NCBI RefSeq assembly: GCF_004367585.1
Contig: NZ_CP038015.1
Coordinates: 1,804,001-1,868,000 of the forward strand
Direction of reading: 5' to 3'
Length of the DNA: 64,000 bases
Origin: Paenisporosarcina antarctica
GTDB taxonomy: Bacteria; Bacillota; Bacilli; Bacillales_A; Planococcaceae
The first letter of the stretch is position 1. Every line of letters begins with the position of its first letter. This document shows, piece after piece, positions 28,405 through 37,004 of this stretch. The notes beneath the pieces were generated by a model. That model made no database searches. It worked only from the letters and a program-made list of their open reading frames with translations, and was not told where the DNA came from. A program made the translations under genes and the position numbers.

Positions 28405-29853
28405 TTAACTTATTGCAATAGACACATACTGTGTTTCTAAGAAAGCTTCTATTCCTTCACGTCCACCTTCACGTCCAACTCCACTCTCTTTCATCCCACC
28501 AAATGGAGCTTGAACAGCTGAAGGTGCTCCATCATTCCAACCGACAATACCAAAGTTTAGTTGCTCGATTAAAAGAGTACCTTTAGCCACGCTGTCAGTA
28601 AAGACATAGGCAGCTAATCCATATGGAGTATCATTTGCAAAAGAAATTGCTTCTTCCATTGTTTCTACTTTTTGAATAGGTGCCACAGGTCCAAATGTTT
28701 CTTCCTGCATAACGATCATTGACGGATTTACATTACTAATGACTGTAGGGGCATAGAAAGTCCCTCCATTATTTGAAATTTCATTACCACCCGTTTCGAT
28801 TTTAGCTCCTTTAGATAGTGCATCCTCAACATGATGGCTCACTTTTTCGAGACTCGCTTGATTGATTAGTGGTCCAATGCTCACTTCTGTTTCGGCACCA
28901 TTTCCGACTTTCATCAAATTAACTGCTGCAGAAAATTTCTCTACAAATTCGTCATGAATACCTGATTGTACATATATTCGATTAGCGCAAACGCATGTTT
29001 GACCAGCGTTTCTAAATTTTGAAGCAATTGCACCTTTTACTGCTAATTCCACATTGGCATCATTTAATACAATCAACGGTGCATGTCCACCTAGTTCGAG
29101 TGATAATCGTTTCACTTGATGTGCACTTTGCTTAATTAAAATTTTCCCAACTTCAGTAGAGCCGGTAAAAGTAACTTTACGAATCTTTTCATTTTCCATT
29201 ATAGCTTTTCCAATTTGACTTGAAGAGCCAGTCACCAAGTTAATAACACCTTTAGGAAAACCAGCCTCTTCACATAACTCCAACATTTTTATAGCTGTTA
29301 AAGGACTATCGCTAGATGGTTTAATCACAATTGTGCAACCAGCCGCTAAAGCCGGCCCCATTTTTCTAGTTAACATAGCAGCAGGGAAATTCCATGGTGT
29401 GATAGCAGCAACAACTCCTACTGGTCTTTTCCATACTTGCAAACGTTTATTCGTCATATGAGAAGGCAAGATTTCTCCATACACACGTTTTCCTTCTTCA
29501 GCGTACCATTCTAGAAAAGCTGCAGCGTAAATTACTTCTCCTCTTGCTTCATTTATTGGCTTGCCCATTTCTGCAGTCATAATTTGTGCTAATTCATCTT
29601 GATGTTCTACCATCAGTTCATGTAATTTTTTTAAATAACTTGCACGCTCATAAGCGGTTGTTTTTGACCATGTTTGAAATGCATCATAAGCAGCATCAAT
29701 TGCTTGGTTTGCTTCTACTTCCCCACCAATTGGCACGCTACCTACAATTTGGCCATTGGCTGGATTTACTACATCTAATACTTCAAGATCTTTTCCAACC
29801 CATTCACCGTTTATATACATTAAATAGTTTTTCTCGTCCAATGTTTGATTCAT
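28405..29853 (-). CDS. Succinate/glutarate-semialdehyde dehydrogenase-type ALDH
   Basis: 482 residues of the NAD(P)-dependent aldehyde dehydrogenase family. ITPWNFPAA (cofactor), LELGGHAP with general-base Glu (about 255) and catalytic Cys in GQTCVCANR (about 289) are intact. The C-terminal PSAVQAPFGGMKESGVGREG is typical of GabD/DavD-like enzymes. It would oxidise the semialdehyde made by the aminotransferase upstream in the same operon. Closer choice between succinate, glutarate and other semialdehydes is not possible from sequence alone. Confidence 0.88.
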   Translation of the reverse strand: MNQTLDEKNYLMYINGEWVGKDLEVLDVVNPANGQIVGSVPIGGEVEANQAIDAAYDAFQTWSKTTAYERASYLKKLHELMVEHQDELAQIMTAEMGKPINEARGEVIYAAAFLEWYAEEGKRVYGEILPSHMTNKRLQVWKRPVGVVAAITPWNFPAAMLTRKMGPALAAGCTIVIKPSSDSPLTAIKMLELCEEAGFPKGVINLVTGSSSQIGKAIMENEKIRKVTFTGSTEVGKILIKQSAHQVKRLSLELGGHAPLIVLNDANVELAVKGAIASKFRNAGQTCVCANRIYVQSGIHDEFVEKFSAAVNLMKVGNGAETEVSIGPLINQASLEKVSHHVEDALSKGAKIETGGNEISNNGGTFYAPTVISNVNPSMIVMQEETFGPVAPIQKVETMEEAISFANDTPYGLAAYVFTDSVAKGTLLIEQLNFGIVGWNDGAPSAVQAPFGGMKESGVGREGGREGIEAFLETQYVSIAIS

Positions 29854-29890
29854 TCAATCAGTCTCCATTCTTAAGTTCACTAGTATAAGT

Positions 29891-31306
29891 TCAATCTTCT
29901 TCAAGTATACGTTTTATTTCTTTATTCATATGTTCATCAGACTTGTCAGGCCCATACTTGGACATCGATACTTTATATAAAATTAAACCTATTAGTACCC
30001 AAACAATAATGATAATCCACTCATAAGGCCAAATAAGAGCAGAAGGCATCCCTGGCATATAGAGAAGACCTATTCCAAAAGACATGAATACGGCAATCCA
30101 ACCAACTGCACTACCACCTCGAACCAGATACGGACGCTTCATATCTGGACGTTTTTTACGAAGAATAACAAATGATAGAGCCACCATTAACCAAGCGACA
30201 ATTAATGCGAACCCACCTGCATCAACAAGCCATACGAGTGCAGGTCTTCCGAAGAATGGTGCTAATGTTGTTAATACCGCGATTAATAAAATTGCTTTAT
30301 GTGGTGTCTTGTACTTTGGATGAAGCTCACCAAGGGATTTTGGAAGCATGCCTGCTTTGGCAAGTGCATAAATAGCACGACTTCCTCCTATATAGAAGCC
30401 GATCCAACTCGACAGTATTCCTCCTATTCCACCTAAGACAAGGACATTCCCCATCATTTGACTGCCTCCAAAAGCTTTCGCCATCGCATCTGCTGTCACC
30501 AAGTTGGAATTGGAAATTTCCGTAGGAGTTAATACGCGCGATACACCGATGATGATGGAAACATACCATGTAATTGCCAAGATGACAGAGAATATTAATA
30601 ATTGGCCAATCCTTTTGCGTGGAAGATTAATCTCTTCCGCAGCTTGTGGAATTACATTAAATCCAACAAACATAAATGGGGTCATAATTAAAACAATCAT
30701 GATTCCTGCAGTTCCTTTTTCAAAAAACGGCTTCATGTTCTCCATATTTCCTGCTATTGAACTTCCAGTGACCAATAATACACCGGATATAATGATGATT
30801 AAAGTTAGAATTGACATAATGATACTTGATAACTGTATGCCACGGTAATTGATCCAAGCAATAAGAATGGAGCCTATTACGCCTACTGCTACCCACGTAA
30901 TATTGACATCCCAACCCGCAATTGTATACAGATAACCCATACTATAGTTTGGCACTAAATATTCAAAAACAGTGGGAAGAGCAACTGCCTCAAATGCTAC
31001 AACGGATACATACCCGAGAACAACTGCCCAAGTTGTTATGAACGAAGCAGTCCTTCCCATTGCTGCGTAACTATAAAATAATTCCCCGCCTGTAAGTGGA
31101 AGGGCGGCGGCTAACTCCGCATACGTAAGCCCAACAAAGATAACGAGGAGACCACCAATTAAGAATGCTAAAATAGCTCCCATGGATCCCGCTTCTGTAA
31201 TCCAAAGTCCAGCGGTTACAACCCAACCCCATCCAATCATCGCCCCTAAAGCAAGAGCAAGAACGTCCTTATTACCTAATACTTTCAACAACTGTTGATC
31301 TTTCAT
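29891..31306 (-). CDS. APC-family amino-acid permease
   Basis: 471 residues with about 12 membrane segments. The N-terminal ALALGAMIGWGWVVTAGLWI is the family's substrate-binding helix region. Lies between the aminotransferase and dehydrogenase genes with short gaps, so it probably imports the omega-amino acid they degrade. Substrate not predictable from sequence. Confidence 0.88.
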   Translation of the reverse strand: MKDQQLLKVLGNKDVLALALGAMIGWGWVVTAGLWITEAGSMGAILAFLIGGLLVIFVGLTYAELAAALPLTGGELFYSYAAMGRTASFITTWAVVLGYVSVVAFEAVALPTVFEYLVPNYSMGYLYTIAGWDVNITWVAVGVIGSILIAWINYRGIQLSSIIMSILTLIIIISGVLLVTGSSIAGNMENMKPFFEKGTAGIMIVLIMTPFMFVGFNVIPQAAEEINLPRKRIGQLLIFSVILAITWYVSIIIGVSRVLTPTEISNSNLVTADAMAKAFGGSQMMGNVLVLGGIGGILSSWIGFYIGGSRAIYALAKAGMLPKSLGELHPKYKTPHKAILLIAVLTTLAPFFGRPALVWLVDAGGFALIVAWLMVALSFVILRKKRPDMKRPYLVRGGSAVGWIAVFMSFGIGLLYMPGMPSALIWPYEWIIIIVWVLIGLILYKVSMSKYGPDKSDEHMNKEIKRILEED

Positions 31307-31340
31307 TTATTTTCCTCCGTTCAAGCTCATGATGTTTGCT

Positions 31341-32684
31341 TTAGAGTTTTAATAATTGACTTACTAACTCCTGTTTAACAGTCAATACAGACTCACGTAA
31401 TTTTTCAATGAGTGTTTGTATTTGCTCTTTTGTAATTGTTAATGGAGGAGAAAAACAGATAATGTCAGAATCGTCATATGTGACAGCCCGGCAAATTACG
31501 CCTCTTTCATGTAAAGCCTCTATCACTCTCGGTGCCAATTTCAAATTTGGCGAAATAGGATCATGTAAAATTTCCATCGCTCCTAGAAGTCCAATCGTAC
31601 GAACATCCCCAACAATTCTCAATTCCGCTTTTATCTCCTTCAAACCTTTTAATAGTTCCTCTCCCATCAATCTGGAGTTTTCAACTAGCCCTTCATGTTC
31701 CAAGATTTCGATATTCTTTAGCGCAACTGCTGCCCCAGTTGGATGTCCACTATACGTAAAGCCATGGAACAAGACACCCTCTGACTTCTCCTTCAACACT
31801 TCATGAATTTCATCTGATACAATGACACCCCCAAGAGGAAAATACCCACTTGTGACACCTTTAGCAAAAGTTATTAAATCCGGCTCAACATTCCAGTGCT
31901 CAATTCCGAACATTTTTCCAGTACGCCCAAAACCAGTGATTACTTCGTCAGCGACAAACAAGATTCCATACTCATCACACAGTTTACGCACTTCCTGGAA
32001 ATAATCACTTGGAGGAATAAGAACACCGCCTGCTCCTTGAACAGGTTCCACTAATAATGCGGCAACCGTCTCTGGCCCTTCGTTCTCAATTACTTCTCTG
32101 ATAGATGCAATTGATTTAATTGTCCCAACTTCATAAGGATTTTTAGCATGGGCAAAACCTGTTTCCATGTGTCCCGCCATATTCCAAAACTCTGGAATTC
32201 CAGTTGCACTAGTCGCACCAACCGCAACCCCATGATAGCCTCTCTTAAGCGAAATGATTTTATTTCGGTCATGTTGGCCTTGGATTTTCCAATAATGACG
32301 AACTAGTTTTATAGCCGAGTCATTTGACTCTGACCCTCCAGATGTGAAAAATACTGCATTTAATTTAGGTGGAGCAAGATCGGCAATTTTTTTAGCTAAC
32401 ATGATAGCAGGTTCATGACTGAACGTTGAAAAAGCTGAACTATAAGCTAACTTTTTCATCTGCTCCATTGCAACTTCTGCTATTTCTGTTCTCCCGTGTC
32501 CAATATTGACATTCCATAAGGACGACATAGCATCAATGAATACTTTTCCATCAATGGTTGTTAAATAAATGCCCTCCCCTTTTTCAATAATTAGTTTTGC
32601 CCCTTTTTCTTGTTGCAGTTGAATGGATGACGTCGGGTGAATAAAGTGCTTCTTGTCCAATTCGATTAATTCTTTCATATTCAT
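31341..32684 (-). CDS. Class III omega-aminotransferase
   Basis: About 447 residues, PLP-dependent. Fold-type I motifs: FFTSGGSESNDSA (phosphate binding), LVEPVQGAGG, ADEVITGFGRTG (Asp to PLP nitrogen) and the Schiff-base Lys in ITFAKGVTSGYFPLGG. Related to putrescine-, beta-alanine- and taurine-pyruvate transaminases. It removes the terminal amino group to give a semialdehyde for the ALDH two genes on. ATG 32684 is eight bases behind GGAGG; ATG 32690 would be too close. First gene of its operon, behind leader B. Confidence 0.87.
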   Translation of the reverse strand: MNMKELIELDKKHFIHPTSSIQLQQEKGAKLIIEKGEGIYLTTIDGKVFIDAMSSLWNVNIGHGRTEIAEVAMEQMKKLAYSSAFSTFSHEPAIMLAKKIADLAPPKLNAVFFTSGGSESNDSAIKLVRHYWKIQGQHDRNKIISLKRGYHGVAVGATSATGIPEFWNMAGHMETGFAHAKNPYEVGTIKSIASIREVIENEGPETVAALLVEPVQGAGGVLIPPSDYFQEVRKLCDEYGILFVADEVITGFGRTGKMFGIEHWNVEPDLITFAKGVTSGYFPLGGVIVSDEIHEVLKEKSEGVLFHGFTYSGHPTGAAVALKNIEILEHEGLVENSRLMGEELLKGLKEIKAELRIVGDVRTIGLLGAMEILHDPISPNLKLAPRVIEALHERGVICRAVTYDDSDIICFSPPLTITKEQIQTLIEKLRESVLTVKQELVSQLLKL

Positions 32685-32911
32685 ATTCATTTCCTCCTCA
32701 ATTTTTAGTAGTTTATTAAAATACCAAACGCTAAAAAATAAGCGAACACATACGTTAGGTACAGGTATTACTATATGTGCATTTCAATCCCAAACAGATA
32801 CATAACATCTCAATTAGACAATGCATTATTAGTAGATTGAAAGTAGAACCTAAGTAAAAGATAATCCAACTGAAAGCGTCTTCATTGTATATATTTATTA
32901 GTGTCTAAATT

Positions 32912-33024
32912 AAAAAAGCCAATTATAAAGACAAGGGATAGTTAAATAAGTCCCGTCTGTATAACTGGCTTCTATCTACTTATAGCTCCATTTATACAAT
33001 AGAGTCTGAAAGATTTGGCAGTTA
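32912..33024 (-). promoter_or_regulatory. Leader RNA B with intrinsic terminator, upstream of the aminotransferase gene
   Basis: On the minus strand: CTGCCAAATCT (33022 downward), a hairpin AGACTC/GGAGCT, then AGATAGAAGCCAGTT, a long imperfect stem (AAGCCAGTTATACAGACGGG with its partner CCCTTGTCTTTATAATTGG) and TTTTTT at 32917-32912. The order CTGCC(A/T)AATCT - hairpin - AGATA(A/G)AAGCCAGTT - terminator matches leader A closely, whereas the hairpin sequences differ. About 225 bases before the coding start. No T-box sequence. Confidence 0.6.
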
Positions 33025-33084
33025 GTTAATTTATTACTATTACTCTCAATATAACAATCAATTATTTTTCTGTCAATGGATTAT

Positions 33085-33097
33085 GAAAATTCCGAAT
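33085..33097. promoter_or_regulatory. Candidate operator, copy 2 (GAAAATTCCGAAT)
   Basis: Matches copy 1 at 23464-23476 in 12 of 13 bases and keeps the palindrome ATTC-C-GAAT. It lies upstream of leader B, where a promoter of the aminotransferase operon is expected. Confidence 0.4.
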
Positions 33098-33184
33098 ACA
33101 TTAAATTAACTAAATATCCTATTTTCAACTAATTCTATCTTGTAACATACATAACCCTTTAACTTATTTAATAGTCTACAAATC

Positions 33185-33218
33185 AAAAGGTCCATTTCAC
33201 TCAAGAAATGGACCTTTT
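33185..33218 (-). terminator. Terminator of cydDC
   Basis: AAAAGGTCCATTTC and GAAATGGACCTTTT are perfectly complementary around 6 nt. Confidence 0.82.
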
Positions 33219-33250
33219 AATATGTCTTCATTAATGAAGAGAAGCTCAGA

Positions 33251-34972
33251 TTACATAAAAACACTCTTTTCTATCTGCTTCATTTTGTAGAAGTACCCTT
33301 TTTTATTCATAAGTTCTTCAAACGAACCTCTTTCGATGATTATTCCTTGTTCCATTACAATTATTTGATCCATCAATTCTAGTCCCGTCAAACGATGACT
33401 AACGAGAACAAGTGTATCGTGCTTCGCTAATTGGAAGAGATGACGATAGATGGATTGTTCTGCTAAAGCGTCCACCGAAGAAGTTGGCTCATCCAATAAC
33501 CATAAATGTCCCCCTTTTAACATGGCTCTAGCAATAGCTAGTCTCTGTTTTTCACCGCCAGACAGATTCTCACCTTTTTCAAATACTAAGTCTTTTAAAG
33601 ATAAGGATTCTAGATTTACTTTCGCTAACATTTCAACCATTTGTTCATCAGTTAGTCCATCTTTTGCGATAAGTAAGTTATCGCGTATCGTTCCGTAGAA
33701 GAAATGATTTTCTTGTAAAATGATATTTGTTTCTCGCCAAATATTTTCTTGGGTTAGCTTACTAATGGGAACTCCGTCTATCTTGATCGTCCCTCCATCT
33801 GCTTGATAAAACTTCATTAACAGCTGTAACAAGGTTGATTTTCCTGAGCCACTCGGTCCAACAATTGCTGTTTTTGAACCCTCAGGTAAGTTCAGTGAAA
33901 CCTTGTTAAGTACCAGACGACTGTCAGTTGGGTAAGAAAATGTTACATCCATCATGTCAATCTCTAGAGATTTGGAACTAGTGATACTTTCCATTTTCTT
34001 TAATAGATTTTCTTTTTGTAGAGTAACGTCTGTAACAGAAAAGAGTCGAGTTGCCGCCCTTCTGCTATCTTCCAAATGACTAGGTAAAATAGCCATTGGC
34101 GTAGCATTTTCGAATACAGTCAATGAAATCATCATAAGCATCGCTAAAAAAATGCCATCTAATTGACCCTCAACCACTAAATAAGCACCCAATGCCAACA
34201 CAATCCAGGAGACGAATAGCCCAGCAAACAGATTCAACGCAAGGTTGAACTTGTCTGTTATTCCCTTCCTTTCCTGCTCTTTGACGTAAGCATCTGATGA
34301 TTTGATTAATCGTTGTTTTTTCCCTTCTAACTTCTGGTATATTTTCAAATCTCGGAACCCATAAAGTAGCTCAGTCACATCTGTAGATAATTCACCACGC
34401 TCTTCCCTGACATTGGATTCAATCGTTCTTTGGCGTACCGCGAAAAGTGCAGGTAAGATAAAACCTGTAAGAAGCAAACCAACGATTAAGGCGAATGCCA
34501 CATAAATCGAGTAAAAGGTAAGGAATAAAATGGTACTTAAAAAGACAGTAATCAGAATAATTGGCGGGTAAAATACGCGTATAAAGAAATTTTGTAGACT
34601 TTCAACATCTCCTACAATACGCGCAAGTAGATCTCCACTTCGGTATTTTTGAAAAATACTCGGTGCCGACGGCTCAAGCCTTTCGTAAAATGAGACTCGT
34701 AAATTACTCAATATTGAAAAGGTTGCACGATGCGAGAAATAACGTTCCGCATATCGACTTAATGCTGAAGCTATACCGAAAAGCTTTAGCGAAGCCATCA
34801 TGATTGTCAGTGTGTATAGAGGAGGGGAAAGAGCAGCTTTTGAAATTAAATAGCCACTTGAAGCAAAAAGACCAACTGCAGCAATACCTGCGATGAAACC
34901 GAAGAAAACCGAAAAAAGTATATCCTTTTTCTCAGTAACCACTAATTTTATTACTATTGCTATATCCTTCAT
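33251..34972 (-). CDS. cydC: Thiol reductant ABC exporter subunit CydC
   Basis: 573 residues: six membrane segments (about 1-300) fused to an ATPase domain. Walker A GPSGSGKSTLLQ, signature NLSGGEKQRLAIARAML, Walker B LWLLDEPTSSVD and switch His in VLVSHRL are all present. With CydD it exports cysteine/glutathione-type thiols and haem-related compounds and is needed for cytochrome bd assembly. Its start overlaps the CydD stop by four bases. The structural genes cydAB are not in this window. Confidence 0.9.
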   Translation of the reverse strand: MKDIAIVIKLVVTEKKDILFSVFFGFIAGIAAVGLFASSGYLISKAALSPPLYTLTIMMASLKLFGIASALSRYAERYFSHRATFSILSNLRVSFYERLEPSAPSIFQKYRSGDLLARIVGDVESLQNFFIRVFYPPIILITVFLSTILFLTFYSIYVAFALIVGLLLTGFILPALFAVRQRTIESNVREERGELSTDVTELLYGFRDLKIYQKLEGKKQRLIKSSDAYVKEQERKGITDKFNLALNLFAGLFVSWIVLALGAYLVVEGQLDGIFLAMLMMISLTVFENATPMAILPSHLEDSRRAATRLFSVTDVTLQKENLLKKMESITSSKSLEIDMMDVTFSYPTDSRLVLNKVSLNLPEGSKTAIVGPSGSGKSTLLQLLMKFYQADGGTIKIDGVPISKLTQENIWRETNIILQENHFFYGTIRDNLLIAKDGLTDEQMVEMLAKVNLESLSLKDLVFEKGENLSGGEKQRLAIARAMLKGGHLWLLDEPTSSVDALAEQSIYRHLFQLAKHDTLVLVSHRLTGLELMDQIIVMEQGIIIERGSFEELMNKKGYFYKMKQIEKSVFM

Positions 34973-36702
34973 TGCGTGTCGCCTCCTTTTTGAACCGACA
35001 CCATATTACGATATTCTTCCACTGAATTAATAAGCTCTGTATGAGTTCCTTCAGCCCATAGGTTCCCATCTGTTAGGAATAAAATTTTATCCGCGTTCTT
35101 AATTGTATGAAGACGGTGCGCGACAGTAATGACGGTAGAATATTTCGATAATTCTTTTATAGATGCTTGCAGTATTTGCTCTGTTTGAAGGTCAAGACCT
35201 GTTGTCGGCTCATCAAACAAAATGATTGATGGTCTCTTTAAAAATGCTCTGGCAATGGCAATTCGCTGTTTCTCCCCACCTGAAAGTCCTCTTCCTGCTT
35301 CTCCAATAGGCGTATCATATCCTTGTTTTAGAGACTCAATCATTTCGGATATACCAGCTTTTTTAGCAGCCTCCTCTACTTCCAGTCGAGTAACTTGTCG
35401 GTTCCCACCAATTACTATATTTTCTTCAATTGTCCCGGAAAATAGGTAGGGTTGTTGAGAAATATAACTCAATTGATCAAACCATTCCTTTTCATTATAG
35501 TCACTTCGAGAACGACCATTGACGAGTATTTCTCCTTCAGTATGACCGACTAGACCAGCAATTACATGTAACAGCGTAGTTTTTCCGGAACCGCTCCTAC
35601 CTACAATAGCCACTTGTCCATACGGAGGAATCTCTGCCTGAATATTTTTTAATGCAAATCTATTTTCACCGTATGTGAATCCCATTCCATTCAATTCAAT
35701 TGATGGTGGAGTTGATTCGTACTTTGAGTTATTATCATCCCATTGCATAGCCGATTCGTTTTCAACCAATTCTTCCATTACTAATTTTGCAGCGCTCATA
35801 CTGCTTCTTCCTGTATGAAATGCACTGCCTAAGTCTTTCAAGGATAAAAAGAATTCAGGCACCAGTACTAATACAAAAAATGCGGCAAAGAACGAAATGC
35901 TATCAAAAACAATGAGACGAAATCCAATTTCAAGCGCAATGATTCCAATGCTGAGCATGGAAATAAACTCGAGCATCAAGGAAGACAAGAAGGCAACCTT
36001 CAATACTTCCATCGTCGCATCCCGAAAATCGAGACTACTTTTGCGAATCCCTTCTTTTTGCTGTGCTGATCTTCCAAATAATTTAAGTGTCGTCAAGCCT
36101 TGAAGTGTATCTAAAAAACGCCCAGAAAATGCTGTCATTTTTTCCATTTGTTCATCCGACTTCTTTTTGGTTTTAATCCCAATAATGATCATGAAAATCG
36201 GAATAAAAGGAGCTGTAAACAGGATGATTAAACCTGTATACATATGCTGCGAAAATATAATGATCAACACTATTAATGGAACAATCATCGTTTGAATCAT
36301 TTGTGGGATATACTTACTGAAATAGCTATCGATTTCATCAACAGCATCCATCATGACACTCACTTTTCTACCTGACTGTCCAGTAAGTGATGCCTGTATA
36401 GGATTTGTTGAAAAGTTATGTAACAATGTCATTCTGATGCCTCGTTTTACTTTTGACGCCATTTTCACTCCAGTCCGTCCATTTAAATAAATCAGCATGG
36501 CTCTTACAAAAAAGACAAGTAAAAGAGCACCTAATAATGGAATAACATCTTGAAATGAATGCCCTTTAAGAAAAATCTTATCGACAATCGTGACGACAAA
36601 GTATGCTTGCCCAATAATTGAGAAAGCTATCAAAATTGATATGATTACCAAAGTAACTATCGTTTTTTTCTCTGCATATGCTAGTTTTTTTAGCTGTTCC
36701 AT
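34969..36702 (-). CDS. cydD: Thiol reductant ABC exporter subunit CydD
   Basis: 577 residues, half-transporter with six membrane segments followed by an ATPase: Walker A GRSGSGKTTLLH, signature GLSGGEKQRIAIARAFL, Walker B IILFDEPTTGLD and switch His in TVAHRL. Heterodimer partner of CydC encoded directly behind it. First gene of the pair. Confidence 0.9.
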   Translation of the reverse strand: MEQLKKLAYAEKKTIVTLVIISILIAFSIIGQAYFVVTIVDKIFLKGHSFQDVIPLLGALLLVFFVRAMLIYLNGRTGVKMASKVKRGIRMTLLHNFSTNPIQASLTGQSGRKVSVMMDAVDEIDSYFSKYIPQMIQTMIVPLIVLIIIFSQHMYTGLIILFTAPFIPIFMIIIGIKTKKKSDEQMEKMTAFSGRFLDTLQGLTTLKLFGRSAQQKEGIRKSSLDFRDATMEVLKVAFLSSLMLEFISMLSIGIIALEIGFRLIVFDSISFFAAFFVLVLVPEFFLSLKDLGSAFHTGRSSMSAAKLVMEELVENESAMQWDDNNSKYESTPPSIELNGMGFTYGENRFALKNIQAEIPPYGQVAIVGRSGSGKTTLLHVIAGLVGHTEGEILVNGRSRSDYNEKEWFDQLSYISQQPYLFSGTIEENIVIGGNRQVTRLEVEEAAKKAGISEMIESLKQGYDTPIGEAGRGLSGGEKQRIAIARAFLKRPSIILFDEPTTGLDLQTEQILQASIKELSKYSTVITVAHRLHTIKNADKILFLTDGNLWAEGTHTELINSVEEYRNMVSVQKGGDTQ

Positions 36703-36850
36703 AAACGTTTTTACTCCTACCTTTTAAATGATATGTGATATTTGAGTAAATTACATCACGGTTATAACATCTATTGTAGAAGATTTCAAATTAATAAGCG
36801 AAAGCGAGGACTTAATTTAACTGTGACAATATTGTATCCAAGAATTCAAA

Positions 36851-36890
36851 GAAGCTGAGTTTAACCTATTAAAAGGTTGAACCCAGCTTC
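36851..36890 (-). terminator. Hairpin after the carboxypeptidase gene
   Basis: GAAGCTGAGTTTAACC pairs with GGTTGAACCCAGCTTC with two mismatches (16-bp stem). T-run weak. Confidence 0.65.
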
Positions 36891-37004
36891 TAGTATTAGC
36901 TCCACATAACTGACTGTCATGGACTAAATAATTAAAATAGCTACAGATTTCTTACTAGCGAACATTAAATAGGCTAAAGTAAGGAAAATTAATCATTTTC
37001 ACTA

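Noticed and set aside
27706-33024. T-box riboswitch as explanation for leaders A and B
   Set aside because: The conserved T-box sequence (TGGNACCGCG) and specifier stem are absent, and the downstream genes are catabolic. Purine, lysine and glycine riboswitch core sequences were also not recognised.
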